Part shown: piece after piece, positions 11,311 through 25,337 of the stretch | How the letters are laid out: each line of letters opens with the position of its first letter | How positions within the stretch are numbered: the stretch's first letter is position 1 | From: Oxyruncus cristatus | Lineage: Eukaryota > Chordata > Aves > Passeriformes > Cotingidae | Assembly: GCA_013399855.1 (NCBI GenBank) | Contig: VXAY01005685.1 | Location: forward strand, 308,129 to 372,128 | DNA length: 64,000 nucleotides | Reading direction: 5' to 3' | Notes under the pieces: model-generated | What the model saw: only the letters and a program-made list of their open reading frames with translations | Told to the model about the DNA's origin: nothing | Databases searched by the model: none | Translations under genes and position numbers: made by a program

Positions 11311-13368
11311 AAACTCCAACCTTTTTTTTTTTTTTTAAGGATTCCTTTTAAAATACAAGACTCTATCCGATTGATTTTCTAACCGCTTAAATTTTTAGGA
11401 ATGGTAAAAGCCAATCCCAGAACCATTTTCCTGAGAAAGTATCTCTTTCTGTACAGAAAGAGCAATATATATTTTTATTCTCATTTAAAATTGGCTTAGG
11501 AGTGTTGCAGAAGACTGGACTGTCCCCACTGTGTAATAGTGAACCCGATGCTCTCCACTTACACAGCTGACACCAGCTGATCTTTCCTGACCCTCACTGA
11601 GAGTTCTCCCTTGCTGTGGCTGAGCAAAATTATGCTCTCTCCAGTTGCTGCACCAGCACAGGCCAGTCAGGCCCTAAACTTTCACCTCCATCTCTTGCCT
11701 CATTTCGCACTACCTGGGGTAAAATAAGTAGCAGGAAAAACAAAACAAACAGCAACAGAGCACAATTTCTTAATCTAATAGCTGAAACATTTTTCTATTC
11801 TTATGAAATAAAAAAGCAGGGTTTTTTGACAAGAAGCAGGCCTTGGCACAACAGGCAAAATTTGATGAGTGTAAACACCTAGAAATACAAGCCTAGAATG
11901 AATGTTTTATCTCGTTATCACTGTATAATAATTTGCAGCCACAAGGGAGATGCAGTATGTAAATGCCTATGTCTCTCAGTGCTGTGGCTGTATTGGCTAG
12001 TGTTTAACCACTCATAAAGGCTTTAAGAGCATTCTTCAGTCAAGGTGTAAGACTGTCTATGCTTTTCCACAAGAGGTGTAGGAAGTCCTCCATAAATTCT
12101 TGGAGGAACCTCTTAATCAAGTGCCCGAAGAGATCAAAGGTGTAGACTCAGTGCTGTTATCTAGAAAGTCTTGCTTTCTGCCGTACTCCACAAACACACC
12201 AGTGAAACCACATTTTCTATTGTAAAACTTGTTTTACCCAATCCAACCTAATCTTGTGTTTGACCTCTGGTTTTTAGTATCTTTTGTCTATTATGCTTGT
12301 GGTATTTCCTATTACCTTTTTTCATGCTCAGGAAAGCATTCTGTTCTCTAATATAAAACAAACCCACACATTCCTCTTTGGCCTTCAGATTTTCCAAGAA
12401 ATTTTCCTAATTGTGTAATAAACAAGGAGAGGAGACACTGACTAAAAATTTTCCAGCCAGTTTTCAGAAAATCAGTGGGTGATACTAATTAGATTTGACA
12501 GAGTCTCTAGCACTCTGTAAACATATCTTCCTAATTTGATTCACGACATGGTTTAATTGAGGGATGAGAATCTAAAAAAATTCTTTTAGGTTCCTGTATT
12601 GCATATGTGTGTTTCTGTACCACCCTTAGCTCTCAAATGTAAGAAAAAAAAGGGAGTTTTTCCTTGTCTTCAAATATTTTATCTGTAGAATGTGAGCCTT
12701 ATTATTCATCTAATCCCTTTCATACTAAAATAGTGTAACAGCCCTTACTGGTAAATGAAATTTCTATTTCTAGTGAGAATGGTATATATACTCTTTTAGA
12801 AACAGCAACTTTTGTTTCATTGGAGAACTTAGTCCTGACTCTACAAAGTCCAACAGATCAGGATCTCCAAGGCCACATAGATCCTATCAATATTTGCAAA
12901 TGCTCACAAATTCAAGAGGTAAGCCATTAAAAATTGCTGGCTTACAAGGTTTCCTTGTCACAAACTGCTTACTACTATGATTTTCCCACAATTACCTCCA
13001 ATTTATTGCAGTGACTTACAGAAAATCTTTGTATTTCTGAATAGGTAGTTACATGTAAAAGGGAAATTCTGATTATTGCCACCATATGCTGAGACAATCC
13101 CATTTTAAATGTGTGTGTACACTGACTTTTTGTGCGGTCAGGGCAGCCATTTATACCTGTGATCAAGCACCAAATTATAACTATAAACAGCCATTCCCTG
13201 TGAAAAGCAAAGGAAAATAAGATACACGCTTGCATTTTCAGGAACAAATGGTATTGAAGTACACTGTTTTATAGATATAGGAACAGATTAATTGTACTAT
13301 AAATAATTACTTTAAATACTACTAATAATACTGGAAACTACCCAGCAAAACCTACAGCCCAAGGTAGC
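11311..13368. other. Unique DNA, nothing recognised
   Basis: AT-rich sequence, T-run at 11321-11336. Frames at 11616-11882 (plus) and 12975-13247 (minus) lack family resemblance. Confidence 0.45.
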
Positions 13369-13422
13369 ACAGAATCATAGGATCACAGAATGGATTGGGT
13401 GGAAGGCACTGCATGGCCCAGG
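13369..13422 (-). mobile_element. CR1 LINE, extreme 3' fragment
   Basis: ACAGAATCATAGGATCACAG followed by AATGGATTGGGTGGAAGG is the reverse complement of the CR1 tail, where the 'cc..aacccaatccattctgtgatcc' block meets the terminal short repeat. Only about 50 bases remain. Confidence 0.75.
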
Positions 13423-14642
13423 TCTAGAAATTGTTTTAATGCACACACTTTAGACGTTGTGATCTAAGCATATGCCTGAATCTGAGTGGGTATATGTGCT
13501 TTTTTAAAAAATTTATTCCTAAATGGGAATATTTGTGTGTATAGATGCGCACACATGTACAATTATGTGCATATTTATATCTGTCTATAGATGAAACAGG
13601 TGGACCTTCAGGGAAGTAAGTCAGGGAACAAACTAAAAGCACACGAAGTTATTGATACTGAAAAACCATTTCTGTTTCTTGGTAGAGCTTAATAAATCAC
13701 CTGGTGGGTTGCTCCACATCCTCAGCTATACCAGAACCTGAAAACCAGTGGCAAGAGGTTTTACCTGTACTAGAGTATTGCTTTCACAAGGGTTGTGCTT
13801 CTGAGCCTAATGTCATAATCTGTGACTACTCAGTTTATTTAGGGAGGACCCCGGAGCTCAAGGGCACCACAAAGGGCAGGAGTAATCGTTTTCTGCCTGT
13901 TTAACCTTTACTGAGTCAAACTTTAGAAGTGAAGGAAATGCACGAAAGCCCCATTACCCTTAGTGTCCTCTTTGTCTCCATTTGCCTCTGCACATATTGA
14001 CCCAGTGCAATGACAGATTAATGGTGACATTAAATGAGGTATTAAATTTAATCTTCTTTACTTGATGTAGCAAAAGTTCCTTTTGCGAATCGCCTTTCTT
14101 TAATTTTTACTTCATGATTGCCATTTTTCATTCGCTGATTTTATTCATGCTAGACTAGGCCAGTGACCTAAAACTGCCAACTGAGGAGTGAAATGCTAAT
14201 CACATTTCTTCAATTGAAAGCATCAGTGTAAAAGCTTCCCATGCATTATTTACATTAGTTATTTTCTGTCCCAGAGATCCTCCTGGTTCCTCCTAGATCA
14301 GCTCAAACTTAACAAACAGTATCGCTTATTTTGACTGTAAATATTTATTACAGTCCTTCCAATTGACAGAGTCAATCTACAATTGTTTATTCCTGGTTCT
14401 CTTACAAAAATTCTGGATTTAGAAGGTCACTTCACTATCCAATGGACTTATTAGCAATTTCAAAGCTTTCTCTCGAGATGTTTTGTAGGGTTTTCTTATA
14501 ATATATTAATGGTGTGTGGTATTTAGTCTTTAGGTAGAAAGATATTAAGTTTTACTGCAGCTTACCCAGCTGTAGTGTTGCTAAACGATGACTTCTGACA
14601 TGAAAAATTAGTCACCAGCAAAGAGCCATTAATAATATTTAG
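13423..14642. other. Unique DNA with a homeodomain-motif-rich stretch
   Basis: No gene is recognised. Roughly 14020-14400 has many TAAT/ATTA and CAATTG-type strings and no repeat signature, so it could be a conserved non-coding element. Conservation cannot be judged from one sequence. Confidence 0.25.
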
Positions 14643-14866
14643 TTTTAGATTAGATATTAAGAAGAGATTCTTCACTGTGAGGGCTGTGAGGACTGGCACA
14701 GGTTGCCCAGAGAAGCTGAGGATGCCCCATCACTGTGAGTGTTCAAGGCCGGGTTGGGTGGGGTTTTAAGCAACCTGTAAAAGGTGTCCCTTTCCATGGC
14801 AGGGGAAATGGAACTAAATGATCTTTAAAGTCCCTTCTAATATAAACCATTCTGTAACTCTATGAC
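14643..14866 (+). mobile_element. CR1 LINE, 5'-truncated 3' end
   Basis: Consecutive CR1 3' blocks are readable: TTAGATTAGATATTAAGAAG, TTCTTCACTGTGAGGG, CAGGTTGCCCAGAGAAGC, GTTCAAGGCC, CATGGCAGGGG, AATGATCTTTAAAGTCCC, then a terminal TTCTGTAACTCTATGAC. The order matches the ancestral element, with scattered substitutions. Confidence 0.95.
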
Positions 14867-17044
14867 AGTATGTGTGGTGTCACAGGCTATATGACTTGAT
14901 TCAGATTAGGTACTTTAGACGAGACTTTCTTATGTAGTTTCAATAATACCAGAAGCTTTTACTAAACTGTAAGAAATGGTTTTAGTGCAGGACTTTACAT
15001 TATTTCCTAGAATAAAAAAAAAAAAAAAAAGCAAAAAGAACAAGGCATTGGTTGATGCTTCTTTGAGAAAACACTTTAAAATAAAAAACCTTGCTTAATG
15101 TCTTTTGTTTTGAGAAATCATATCAGTTTCAATAAAAATGTTCCTAGAATATTTTCTCAGCTCTAGAACAATTACCCTTGTGATGGCATGATTCTAATTC
15201 TGTTGGATATTTTGCATCCTCAGTTCCTACAGATGGAAATGTTCACTTAAAATATTCAATTCACATGCCAAATCCCCAGAGGCTCAAGTCTGGGGTGTAC
15301 CCACTGTCATTATCGTATAATCTCTGTAACATTGACTGTGCCCTTTGCTTTCAAATGTGTATAAATCCCAACACCCTCTTGCAAATCTTCAGTGCTTCAC
15401 TATAGCATGAAACTTTATCTGCAGGAACTCAGCATGTCAGAGTCAGTAGGCATAGGTATTAGAATATTATTAACATGTGGCAAGCTGAGCGCTGCTTATT
15501 TCTGGCTGTGATGTTGGCTTTTAGTCACCTCATCTCACTTTATGTAAAAATATAGTGCCTTTCTTTATGCATTCTTTATGGAAACATGCAATTTATTTTA
15601 AATGAACCATATTTTAATAGATCTACATTTATTTTATCAAATAGTGGTGAAAGGCAGCAGGTGATAAGCACGTAGCTGCTGAAGTAAAATAAAACAAAGA
15701 ATATAAAAGAGTATAATAAGTAACAGAAAGACACTTCAAGGAGACTATTAAAACAGATTTGGGGAGCATCAATCATTCAGTGCTGTAAACATGAAAGCGC
15801 TTATTTGATCGAGTAAATCCAGAAATTATTATGGTGCATTCAGTCTGTTTATCCTCTCAGAGGTCATTCACATACACAGGAATTTCGACGTAGCAGCACT
15901 GAACTCAGGGACTAAACCACAAGGCATATTTCAATTAGGAAGAAGCAAATATATCAGGGGTAAAACGGGAGGCAGTTGTGCCCCTGGCACAAGAAGCCAC
16001 ATCTTCACTTTGCCGGTGACCATCCATGTCGGCTGTCGAGGTGTTGGAGACAAGAGGGCACCCTAATCATCTGCTCAGGAAACAGTAGTGACTAAAAGCA
16101 TTGCAGTGTTAGAAGATGAGCTCTGCTCATCCCCTTGAAAGATAAATACAGCTATTGAGGAGAGGTGGGAAATGAAGGAGTGGTGCAAAAAGAGTCGTGT
16201 GAGTCCATTAGGGACACTTTCAAGATCAGATGAGACCTAAAAGCTTCAGTTTAAGAAGGAAACCTTTGTAAACACTGATGAGTCAAACTACATGAGCTGG
16301 GTCACTAAAATATTTGTTGCTATCCATCCACCCCTCTCTTCATGAAAGGTAGCTTTCCTGTGTTCTTATCCTCACTGCAATAGGATTTAAATCAACAGTC
16401 TGATAATTTTAACCTTGTGGTAGAGGGGTAAAATCCTTTTTTTCCATAGTAAATTTATATATGGAGGCCATATGAATGTTTCAAATATGAAAACTTGATG
16501 GTTTTGTTGATTACAGCATTCTTCCCTTGGTTGAACACAGTACTGTATTAAATTTGGTCACTTTACAACAACGTTACCTTCTGTTTTTCAAGCTTGACTG
16601 TATATACAAGTCACCAAGAGATAACAATATTCTATTTAATTAAATATTCTATTTTGGGCAGCTTGACTACATGAGGTTTTGAAAATGTCACTTGGCAAAT
16701 ACTCCTCTTTTCAGTCCTGTGATGGTGAGCTTACATGTTCACTTCCCAGGCAATTTTTCAGTACATGACGTCCAGTCATGAATAGATAAACTCTCTGTAA
16801 ACAATAAAACAACATTAATTAAGAACATGTCTGAAGTGCAAGATGTCTAAATAAAAGAAGAGTTAGAATGAATAAGGTGGATCACAGACTGAGTAGTAAT
16901 CAACAGTGTCATGTTGCTTCCAAAAAAAAAAATCTTACTGTCTATAGAGCTCAGAGTATTTCCATTTTAATAAGGCTACATCTGAAGAATTGTGTTTAGG
17001 TTACTTGTGACCTTTTAAAGAATTCTGAGCAGACAACAAGAGTA
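14867..17044. other. Unique DNA, nothing recognised
   Basis: Contains an A-run at about 15013-15030. The 66-codon minus frame at 15576-15776 is hydrophobic but matches nothing known. No repeat or exon is supported. Confidence 0.45.
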
Positions 17045-17345
17045 GATCAAAGTTCTAGAAAAGAAGTATAAAGAAGGATAGAAAGATCTGGAGTTGTTTA
17101 GTTTAGAGGACAATGTACAAAGAAAAGTTATAATAACACCCTTCAATTATATAAAGCCCTGGTTGCTCCAAGTTCAAAGGCAGTAGACTTTTCCAAAGGA
17201 TACAACAGGAACAAACAAACTTTATTTGCAGCAAAGAAGATGTAGATTAGATGACAGAGAAAGAGTGTGCTGACTATAAGGGTGAGGATGAATGTCCTTA
17301 GAAGGTGACAGAGTCTACATGAATGGAGATGTTACAGGAAAGTTT
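17045..17345 (+). mobile_element. Old, strongly diverged CR1 LINE fragment
   Basis: Degenerate but ordered CR1 landmarks are present: CTGGAGTTGTTTAGTTTAGA, then a region like 'CACCCTTCAATTATATAAA', 'GGATACAACAGGAACAA', 'TTGCAGCAAAGAAGATG', 'TAGATTAGATGACAG' and 'CTGACTATAAGGGTGAGG'. The divergence is much higher than in the other copies. The boundaries are soft. Confidence 0.7.
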
Positions 17346-17676
17346 AAACAATCATCCACCAGAATTATCTGACACTTTGTTGGACAAAAATCTTCTGAAG
17401 ATCTTTCTGTATTAAGTCAGAGTTTCTGATCTGGAAATATTCAGTACAGGGGGACAGTCCAGAAAAATATAGGCTACAGAAAGAGCAATGTGTTCTCACA
17501 CCTCACATTTTTTCCTCTGTGATAATTGAAAAAAATTAAGGGCAACACAGATTTTTCATCTGAACAGTAGAGCTGTATGGATTGCTCTGATGAGTCAGCA
17601 GTGACTGACTTTCTCAGTCCAGCTGATCTTAAGAGAAAGAATAGGCAAAATATTCATTCCAATGTTCTGATAGAGG

Positions 17677-17713
17677 AAAAAAACCAAACAAACAAATAAA
17701 TAAATAAATAAAT
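17677..17713 (+). repeat. AAAC/AAAT microsatellite
   Basis: An A-run grades into AAAC units and then about five AAAT units. Confidence 0.9.
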
Positions 17714-19170
17714 GAACTCAACAACTACCAGTTCTTTAGGATTAATCCTTAAGATTAATTTTAGTTTGGGAGAAGAACGTTGATAGGTGAGAACATATCC
17801 ATGCAGCTACTGGCTCCTCTTTAGTAATATTCTTCTTTTAGCTGTTATGTGTTAAAGAACCCTTAATCCAAAATTCCCACTGCACAGTGTCTTAAACAGA
17901 TCTTAAAAATCCCATTTCTGTTAGAGGAAGCTACCCTCACTTTCAGGTGAATCTCATTAAAGGGGTTGTAGGAGCCTCGTTAAATTTAAGGTATTGGCTG
18001 CTAAGCAAGTCAGTTTTCCTCCTAGGAAATGCAAAGGTAGGGTTAGGAAGATTTAAAAAAAACATCTACATAATTCTCATAGTGTTTTGTTTTCCCTAAA
18101 TTTTGACATTGGGAGAATATTTTGCTGTTTCTATAATGGTTTAGAAATACATTAAAGTATTCAGATAGAAATAATGAAAGAAAAGCTGTTACATATCTTC
18201 TACATGTATATCTATTATGTTCTAAAGATAATTATGCTAATTTTTCACACTGAGAATATTCTACTACCTAATCCTAATTCAATATTTGTTATAGAAAGAA
18301 AAGCTACATATTTTAGAGTATAAGTAGTGAAGTTTAGTAAAACAAACTGTAACTTTAAGACCTCTGGGAAGCAGTAATGTTTCTGAAAGAGTTGGGTGGT
18401 AGAATGAAAGTCCTCTTTGTAGTTCCTCAACCAAAATTTTACTGGGGAAAATGATCCTATCTTATTCTATGCAGGGTTAGAATAATTTCATTTGTATATG
18501 TAGAATCTAAAAATCTGAAATGTAATCTACATGCCACAAGACTCCGTATTGTGTTGTTTAGACACACTATTATGTTTGCCCAAGGCTCATAGGAGAATTT
18601 GTCTTCCTTCATGTGTGTGTCTTGTCCCTCTCTGAAAGAAACAGTTTTTTTTTTTTCCTAAACATGCTGTTTGGTGTGCTGAAACATCATCACACCAAGC
18701 AGAGGTTTTCAAGCAGAAGGATTAACAAACACTCTTCAGTCTGTTGGGGTAGGCAAAATATTTGGGTTGTATATGTGTTTTTATTTTTTTAAACTATAGT
18801 CTTGACACACGTGATACAGAAGAAGGTTGACCCGACAGAGCAGTGCTTATTCTCCCAGTAAGTTCCTTTTGATTTCAAAGGCATACCAGTGTGCCAGCAC
18901 CTGGTAAGAGTATGTGGACAGGAAACACACCACCCCTTTTTGAGCTATAAGTTTTTTCCAAAAGAAAAAATACTGTGGTGCAACTGAGAAGGGTTGCTTG
19001 CCAATAGCGTGAGTTTCTGAAATATTTCAGAGAAGGCTCACTTACCCTTCTGACAGACTATCTCCTGCTGAAAATGATATTATCTGACAATCAATAGCTG
19101 ATGCTTCTGCTCTAGGCCTTCTCTGACTTTTATCAGCCTAAGGCCACCCCAAGGAAGTGCTGCATTCCTA

Positions 19171-19203
19171 CTGATGGGAAAGATTTAGCACCTTTCCCAT
19201 CAG
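19171..19203. repeat. Perfect 12-bp inverted repeat (hairpin), 9-nt loop
   Basis: CTGATGGGAAAG (19171-19182) and CTTTCCCATCAG (19192-19203) are exact reverse complements separated by nine bases. The stem is too short for a microRNA precursor. No T-run or gene context suggests a function. Confidence 0.85.
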
Positions 19204-20886
19204 GTTACTGGTTGAAGTAAGGTGGGAAAGTCATCCCACAGCATCTCTTGGGACTTCAGCTACTGTAGAAAGCAGCTAGCCAAAAGCTCTCCTGCAAAAC
19301 TCTCTGGGATGAAACCAGATTCCAGGCCTTACTGAATACAGTCCATGGTGGGGAAAGGGTCCTGTTTATGAAGCCCTCAGGTAACTGGTGGTGGTGGTAG
19401 GTTGGCACTTCCTTCAAAGAGAAGAGTCTCTCCAAAGGGCCTGAAAGGCTTGCTCTCTTCTGGCATCAAGAAACGTTCTTTCCTTATCTAGACTGCCTTG
19501 TTTTCCTTTAATGTTGTTCAAAATAAAAACCTATTTAAAAGAGAAACTGATGATGTTGGAAGAGTTTATTTACTTACCCAGGGGAATGAAGAGCCTATAA
19601 AATGTAACTCAATGTATGCTAGGGTTCCTTTTGCTGGTAGAAAAGGTGAGCTGTTCATAATAATGGTTGCTTTTTCCCTACAGGTGTGAGTGAATGAAAT
19701 GAAAAGTCGAATGATATCATCTTTTTACTCAGTTGCTTATGGACTGTAAGCCTTGGATTCATAATTGCATTAAAAGCCATAGCTTATGCTGATCATTAAC
19801 AAGGAAAATTTCACACTAGAGATTCATTGTACTAAAGACCAGTTAAATTACAGTACGCGTCTGCACATTACAGATATTATGATTCATTTCTGGATTTAAA
19901 ATACCATAGCTAGGAGAAATTATCTCGCATATTTCAGAGTAAAACTAAAACCTGGAAAAGATTACTGAAGGTTTGTAGCATTTGACTTTTTTCACTGTAA
20001 AAATGTCACTCCCAGCTCCAATTACTCTGCCAGTTTTCCGGTGGCCGACAGTAAAAATGTTATGGAGGTAGACTTATTAACACTTTTTTTCTCAGTGGAC
20101 CCCTATTCCTCCTTGGCTGGTCGAGCAAAATAACAAGAACCAACGTCAAAAGTGGATACAGCGTCACTAAAGGTGCCTGGAAAAGAAAAAAACATGTAAA
20201 GCAGGAAAGCACAATATTCTACTCTCCTATAAAGAGTCTGCTATGCTGAACTGTTTTATTTAGCATTTTTACTCTAGCAAGCTTACAGAAGAAATACAAA
20301 GAAGAATGGAGAATAACAGATATGAACGAACTACACATATACCTCTGTTTTGGACATGAAATAAATTGAAAGCAGTTAAGACTTAATTAGGAAGCCATCT
20401 TGCAGTTATGCACTCCATATAAGAAAGGACGGTAAACCAAGGGCCTACCAAATAATTAGTTTTTCTTAAACATGCATCTAATTAAATTGCAAGGTACAAC
20501 AACTCTGATTCTCTCCCTAATGTGCTATTTAAATGGTCAAGGAATAGAGCTTCAGACAGATCCTCCTTCTGGGAAACAACTGCATTTCTCTTTTCCTGAG
20601 CATTACACAATGAATTTACTAATTAGTCAGGGCAGATAATTGCTCTTGCTCATTTTGTAAGAGCCTGTTACTGCTTATGTTTGTGTGTGGGTATGGTGAT
20701 ACTTTTCTGTTGTTTTGATTTTTAAGACTTTATTGTCTCCAATATTTGCCCTTTACTAACTTTTGCCTGGACATCTGTTACCCTGGACCTAAGCACTGCA
20801 GCAAAGGAATTGAAAATATAGTCGATGGGGAACAAAGATGGTGTAGGATCCTGGATTGTTGATAAATAACCCTAAATAAAATAAAA

Positions 20887-20905
20887 ATAATAATAATAAT
20901 AATAG
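20887..20905 (+). repeat. (AAT)n microsatellite
   Basis: About six uninterrupted AAT units following an AAAAT stretch. Confidence 0.9.
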
Positions 20906-23900
20906 AAAAGTTCAATGCATGCTTCTGGGAAGCCAGAATAGACTTTTACAGGGAGAGGACCAGGAGAGAGTCCAGGCTTTGCCCCATGGAATTGCACTGG
21001 GCAATGTGTCTCAAGATGTAGATATGGATTAAGAAAATCTCACAAGAAAATAGACCTGAATTTCCTCATCCCAGAAGTGGGTCAGCTTCAAACTGCCTTA
21101 AGGGAAATGTATAGCCTTATCTCTTAGAGTGTTTTGACAGTGTGGAGCAGGTTCAGACAAGCATATAAAGCAGAATTAACATTTACTTCCTGACCCTTAT
21201 ATCGATTTGTGCTCATCGAATGAGCAATCCTATTCAGCTAATCATGTGGATATAGTTTGCATTGCTTTGCTTTTGTTTCAGTAATATATATATATATCAA
21301 TCAGAGAAAAATAAAATTATATTTTTCTTCCCTTTATTGCAAGAGGAAGTATTGTGTCTAAAAGTTTCAGCAAATAGCAAGAAATTGGAGTCTGCTGAGG
21401 CATAATTTTGATTTGTCTCTGTGTAGGTATGTGGATAAAAACTTGGTTGCTTCTGATTTTATTTGAGCCATCAGATTGAGAGTAGAATTTGAAAAGTAAA
21501 ATTTACACTTCACATTCTGTTATTTAAGGTTTAAGGTTAAATTTAAGTGTTTTTCTGGAATTTCCAACAGCCTTCTGAGTCAGTTACTGTTCCAATATCA
21601 GTCTTAATAACCAAAATTCTGGGACATATCTTCACTTGCACTGTAGGGACAGATTTTTTTTATTTTTTTAAGGATTTCCATCAGTAAATATTGTCATCTT
21701 GACTGTGTTTTAGGGGATCCTGCACCTCCTTCAGTTGGTTACAGTTTAGAATAAAATCCTGCCAGTAAAGATCTGTCTTGGATTGTGAACACAACTGTGT
21801 ACCATGAACATATTTGCACTTTTTTTTTTCTAGCTAGAGAAGACAGTATTGATCACAGTTAGTTATTAAGAAACAATTTATAATTTCATTCTGGAGTGGT
21901 GCTGGTCATTTCTGAGTCTTTCTCTAGGCTGATCTTATCCCACTCGAGGCTACTGAAGTTTCTCAATATCATCCCTTCATCTTGAATCACGTCAGCTTCA
22001 TGCTGCATTTTCTCAAGTTTAGGTGTGTACAAATTTGATTTTTTTTTTTTATACAGGTTTTTAATTTCCACTTCTCCATGGTGAACTAACTCCTAAAGAA
22101 CAAATAGATGAACTACATAAAGACTCAGATTACTTTGCTCTTTTCTCCCTAGTAATTATTTATGAGCACACAGCTGCTATTCTCTGCAAAGTTCACAGCA
22201 AAAGATATGAAAGTCGAAGGTAGGCAAATGTGAAAAAAAATTATGCAAAATGTTCTGAGAGACTACCAATGCAAGTAAATTGTTCTGAGTTCCCCCTTCA
22301 ATCTGTTTGTATTCAGATTGCATGTACTTTTAAACTCATCTACTTTTTCACAGAAATTTCATTAAAATTTCCATTTAAATACATTTTCATTTAAATCTAT
22401 GCAGAAATCCAGCAGATCATTCCAACTCGCTGTCATTTATTCATTGAGTAAGAAATTAATTTTCCCAACATTTGCAAGTTTATTTGTTAGTCTTAATTTA
22501 AATTACTAAAAATTTTACATCCTTTGAAGAAATTCAATATCTAGATTACTTGTTTCTCTGACCCAACTGAATAATTCTGACAATTCACAGTTTTTGTAGA
22601 CAGAGGGTTAACTTCAATCCTTTTCAAAGGCTATTTGGATAAAAGTAAGATCCAATTAACGTACATTATTAACAGTAGCATCTTGATATACATATAGGTT
22701 AATAGACTCATTAATAAAACCAATAAAACAGACATAGGATCATCTTAACTGAATATGCTCCACGGAACTCAAGTTATTGCTATTCTTTATTATACCAGTT
22801 TATAATTCTGTTACAATAATAACTTGGTGACTTGAATAAAGTACTACATATACAGATATAAATGTACCTAAGGGCTCTTTTACTGGATTGCCTGGATCAC
22901 ATTCTCAACTCTTGCTGCACTGTGAAAGCTTTACGAATGTATCACCTACTGAAAGATTCTCGTGGCTTTAATCTCTCAGTTCTGCCTTAAGTGCAAAGGA
23001 CATCAGGGACACTTGAGGAGGAGGACAAGATGGAGACCCAAAGGCATAAAGACTTTGGTACTACACCTTTTTTGAGACACTCATTGCGTGTGATGCTGAT
23101 CTTGTTAACAAGACACTCTAAATGTGTGAGCTCATACAAATGGTGCCAAAAACGCTGCACTGTAACTCTTTAACTTTACCCAAACAACTCAAAGGATTTC
23201 CAGGCTATACTTTTTACTGGAATTCTCTAGATGCTGCTGAATCTGTACTGTTGCACTAAATTTACCCTTAAAACATATGTTTATTGTACACACACGAGAC
23301 TAGAGCCAAATAGTTTCCAGTTGCCTGAAACTGTGCAGTTGCACTCCACGGCAATTCCTTCTCAAGCACAGTACTTGCCATATTAAATACATTTTTATTA
23401 AAAGTCTACTCTCAGACATATAATGTAAAATGAATTACTGACTTTGTGTTTGTGTGTGTGTATGTTCACAGGACAAGACTATTTAAATTATCTTCAAGTA
23501 TTGCAGTTGCAAACAATCTGAGCCAAATTACCATGTATGCCAGTGCTAAACACCTGTTATTCTGACCTGTGGTAACGTATTTTGGGAAGGATAAGAGTGG
23601 GAGAAAGGGAGGAAAAATATCAGGATATATTAAGATTGTAGATCCTTTATGCTTCAGTGGAAGACTCTCTAGAAGAGGGACTGATGGACGTGCTTTCAGA
23701 GATACTTACTAGGACCAGCCCTTCTGAATCCTGAACTAAACTTTAACCAGAGCTAAGCATGTAGCAGAGTTACAAAAGAAATGGAATTGGAGTAGTCAGG
23801 TACTATGTAAACAGAAGAATTGAATATACCAGCAATATTTGTATCTGTGCTGCATATTGTGTGGTGCCGTTTGATGTAATAAATAGGTAGGACAATTTTG

Positions 23901-25300
23901 CTGTTCTAGAGAATCCAATACAAAATTTCCTCAAGTAATAACACAATGAAACTATCGGAACTGAAACAAACTATGAAATTAATCCTTACCTGTCGGTCTT
24001 TTCAGCCATAGTTGTAAACCCAATTTCATACCAAATTCAGCTGCACAGATGTGGCACCACAGTCTGCAGCCATCTCCAAATGCTTCATAAAACAAAGTCA
24101 GAAGGTAGATTCCCATCTTGCAGATCTCACTTCCAGCTTTTCCACTTTAACTCAGAACAGTAACCTTAGTAATGAAACTTTTTTTTTTCTAATAAGAGAT
24201 TAATGCATTAATGCAGTCTTTCATTTGAATAAGATTAAAATTTCTTGAGACAGCTTTACCAAAATTATCCCATCTTCACATTAAAAATGAAACTGGTCCA
24301 TTGAGGTCATTGACAGTGTCAACTAATGGAGTAATGAAGCGGGAGGCTTCCCCTTGCCTGACCTTTCCACAATATACTTTGCAGCTAAAGAAGCCTTTTC
24401 TTTTTCCAACTCCTTCAATATTCTTATTCATTCACTCTTTAAATGCAGTATATCTGACTTTCCAATTGCATGAACAACGAAGAAACAGATTAATGATTGG
24501 GCAAACTACCAAGGTTGTGTTACTCATCTTGTTTTTCAAAGGAGTGAAAGGTGACCTGTGAAACCACCAGTTTTAAAAAAGGAAAAACAAAGAAAAATGC
24601 AACATGCACATATGGATGAGGTTTCCCATTTTGCCTTCTCACATAGTTTGTGAGGAGCTCTTGGCAGAATATTTGGGTGCTGTTTCATGACTTTTCCTGT
24701 CAACACAAGCTGTTGGTCTCTGGTTCATGTTCTTTTGTTTAATTGTTAAAGTTAGAAAACTTGCAAGAGTAAAATTACTACCTTTTAAAGAGTAGCATTT
24801 TGTTTATTCAGCAGAAAAAATGATTTATCATTCCATCTAAATGGAAAAACTGTAGCACATAGAAACTTGTCCACAGGGTGATTTTGGAGAGTTTTTTGGA
24901 CATGTCATGGTTGTTAGTTAGTGATCTTTTTTAATATGAAAATTGAAAAAAAATAACAGGAACATAGACAAGGAACAGCTTGTACAAAATTTTTAACTCT
25001 AAAATAAAACTTTATTGGAAAGGATGAGTATCCTCTCACAGTCTTAGAGAGAACATATTTATATTTTAATAAAATTAAATATATTTGGAAAATAATGTAC
25101 ACAGTTCACTTTATGGGCAGTTAATATTTGTTCCCTTTGCAAGACTGACAAAATAAATTTTTACACAATTTAATTCTGTTGTCAGTGCTAGAACAAAAGA
25201 GAAAATAAACTTGGATCTCAGCAGACAACCTAATTATGTTACCAGTGTCTCTTTACAAACACAATTTTCACCCATTTTGAAGTCTGTGCAATTTAAATTC
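20906..25300. other. Unique AT-rich DNA, nothing recognised
   Basis: It includes short (TA)n at 21284-21297 and (GT)n near 23449-23462. Small frames at 21886-22071, 22991-23173, 24301-24561 and 24914-25102 show no recognisable features. Confidence 0.45.
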
Positions 25301-25337
25301 TCTTGTACAGGAATCTTGTACAGGAAAAGTACAGGAA
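25301..25337 (+). repeat. 13-bp minisatellite, about 2.8 copies
   Basis: TCTTGTACAGGAA occurs at 25301-25313 and 25314-25326, followed by the partial unit AAGTACAGGAA. Confidence 0.9.

Larger units (their letters stand above)
17346..20886. other. Unique DNA, nothing coding recognised
   Basis: Apart from the microsatellite at 17677-17713 and the hairpin at 19171-19203, I see no feature. The stretch around 20400-20650 is rich in TAATTA-type motifs and repeat-free, so it is a weak candidate for a conserved regulatory element. Confidence 0.35.

Noticed and set aside
19171..19203. MicroRNA precursor
   Set aside because: A 12-bp stem is too short and the flanks do not extend the pairing.
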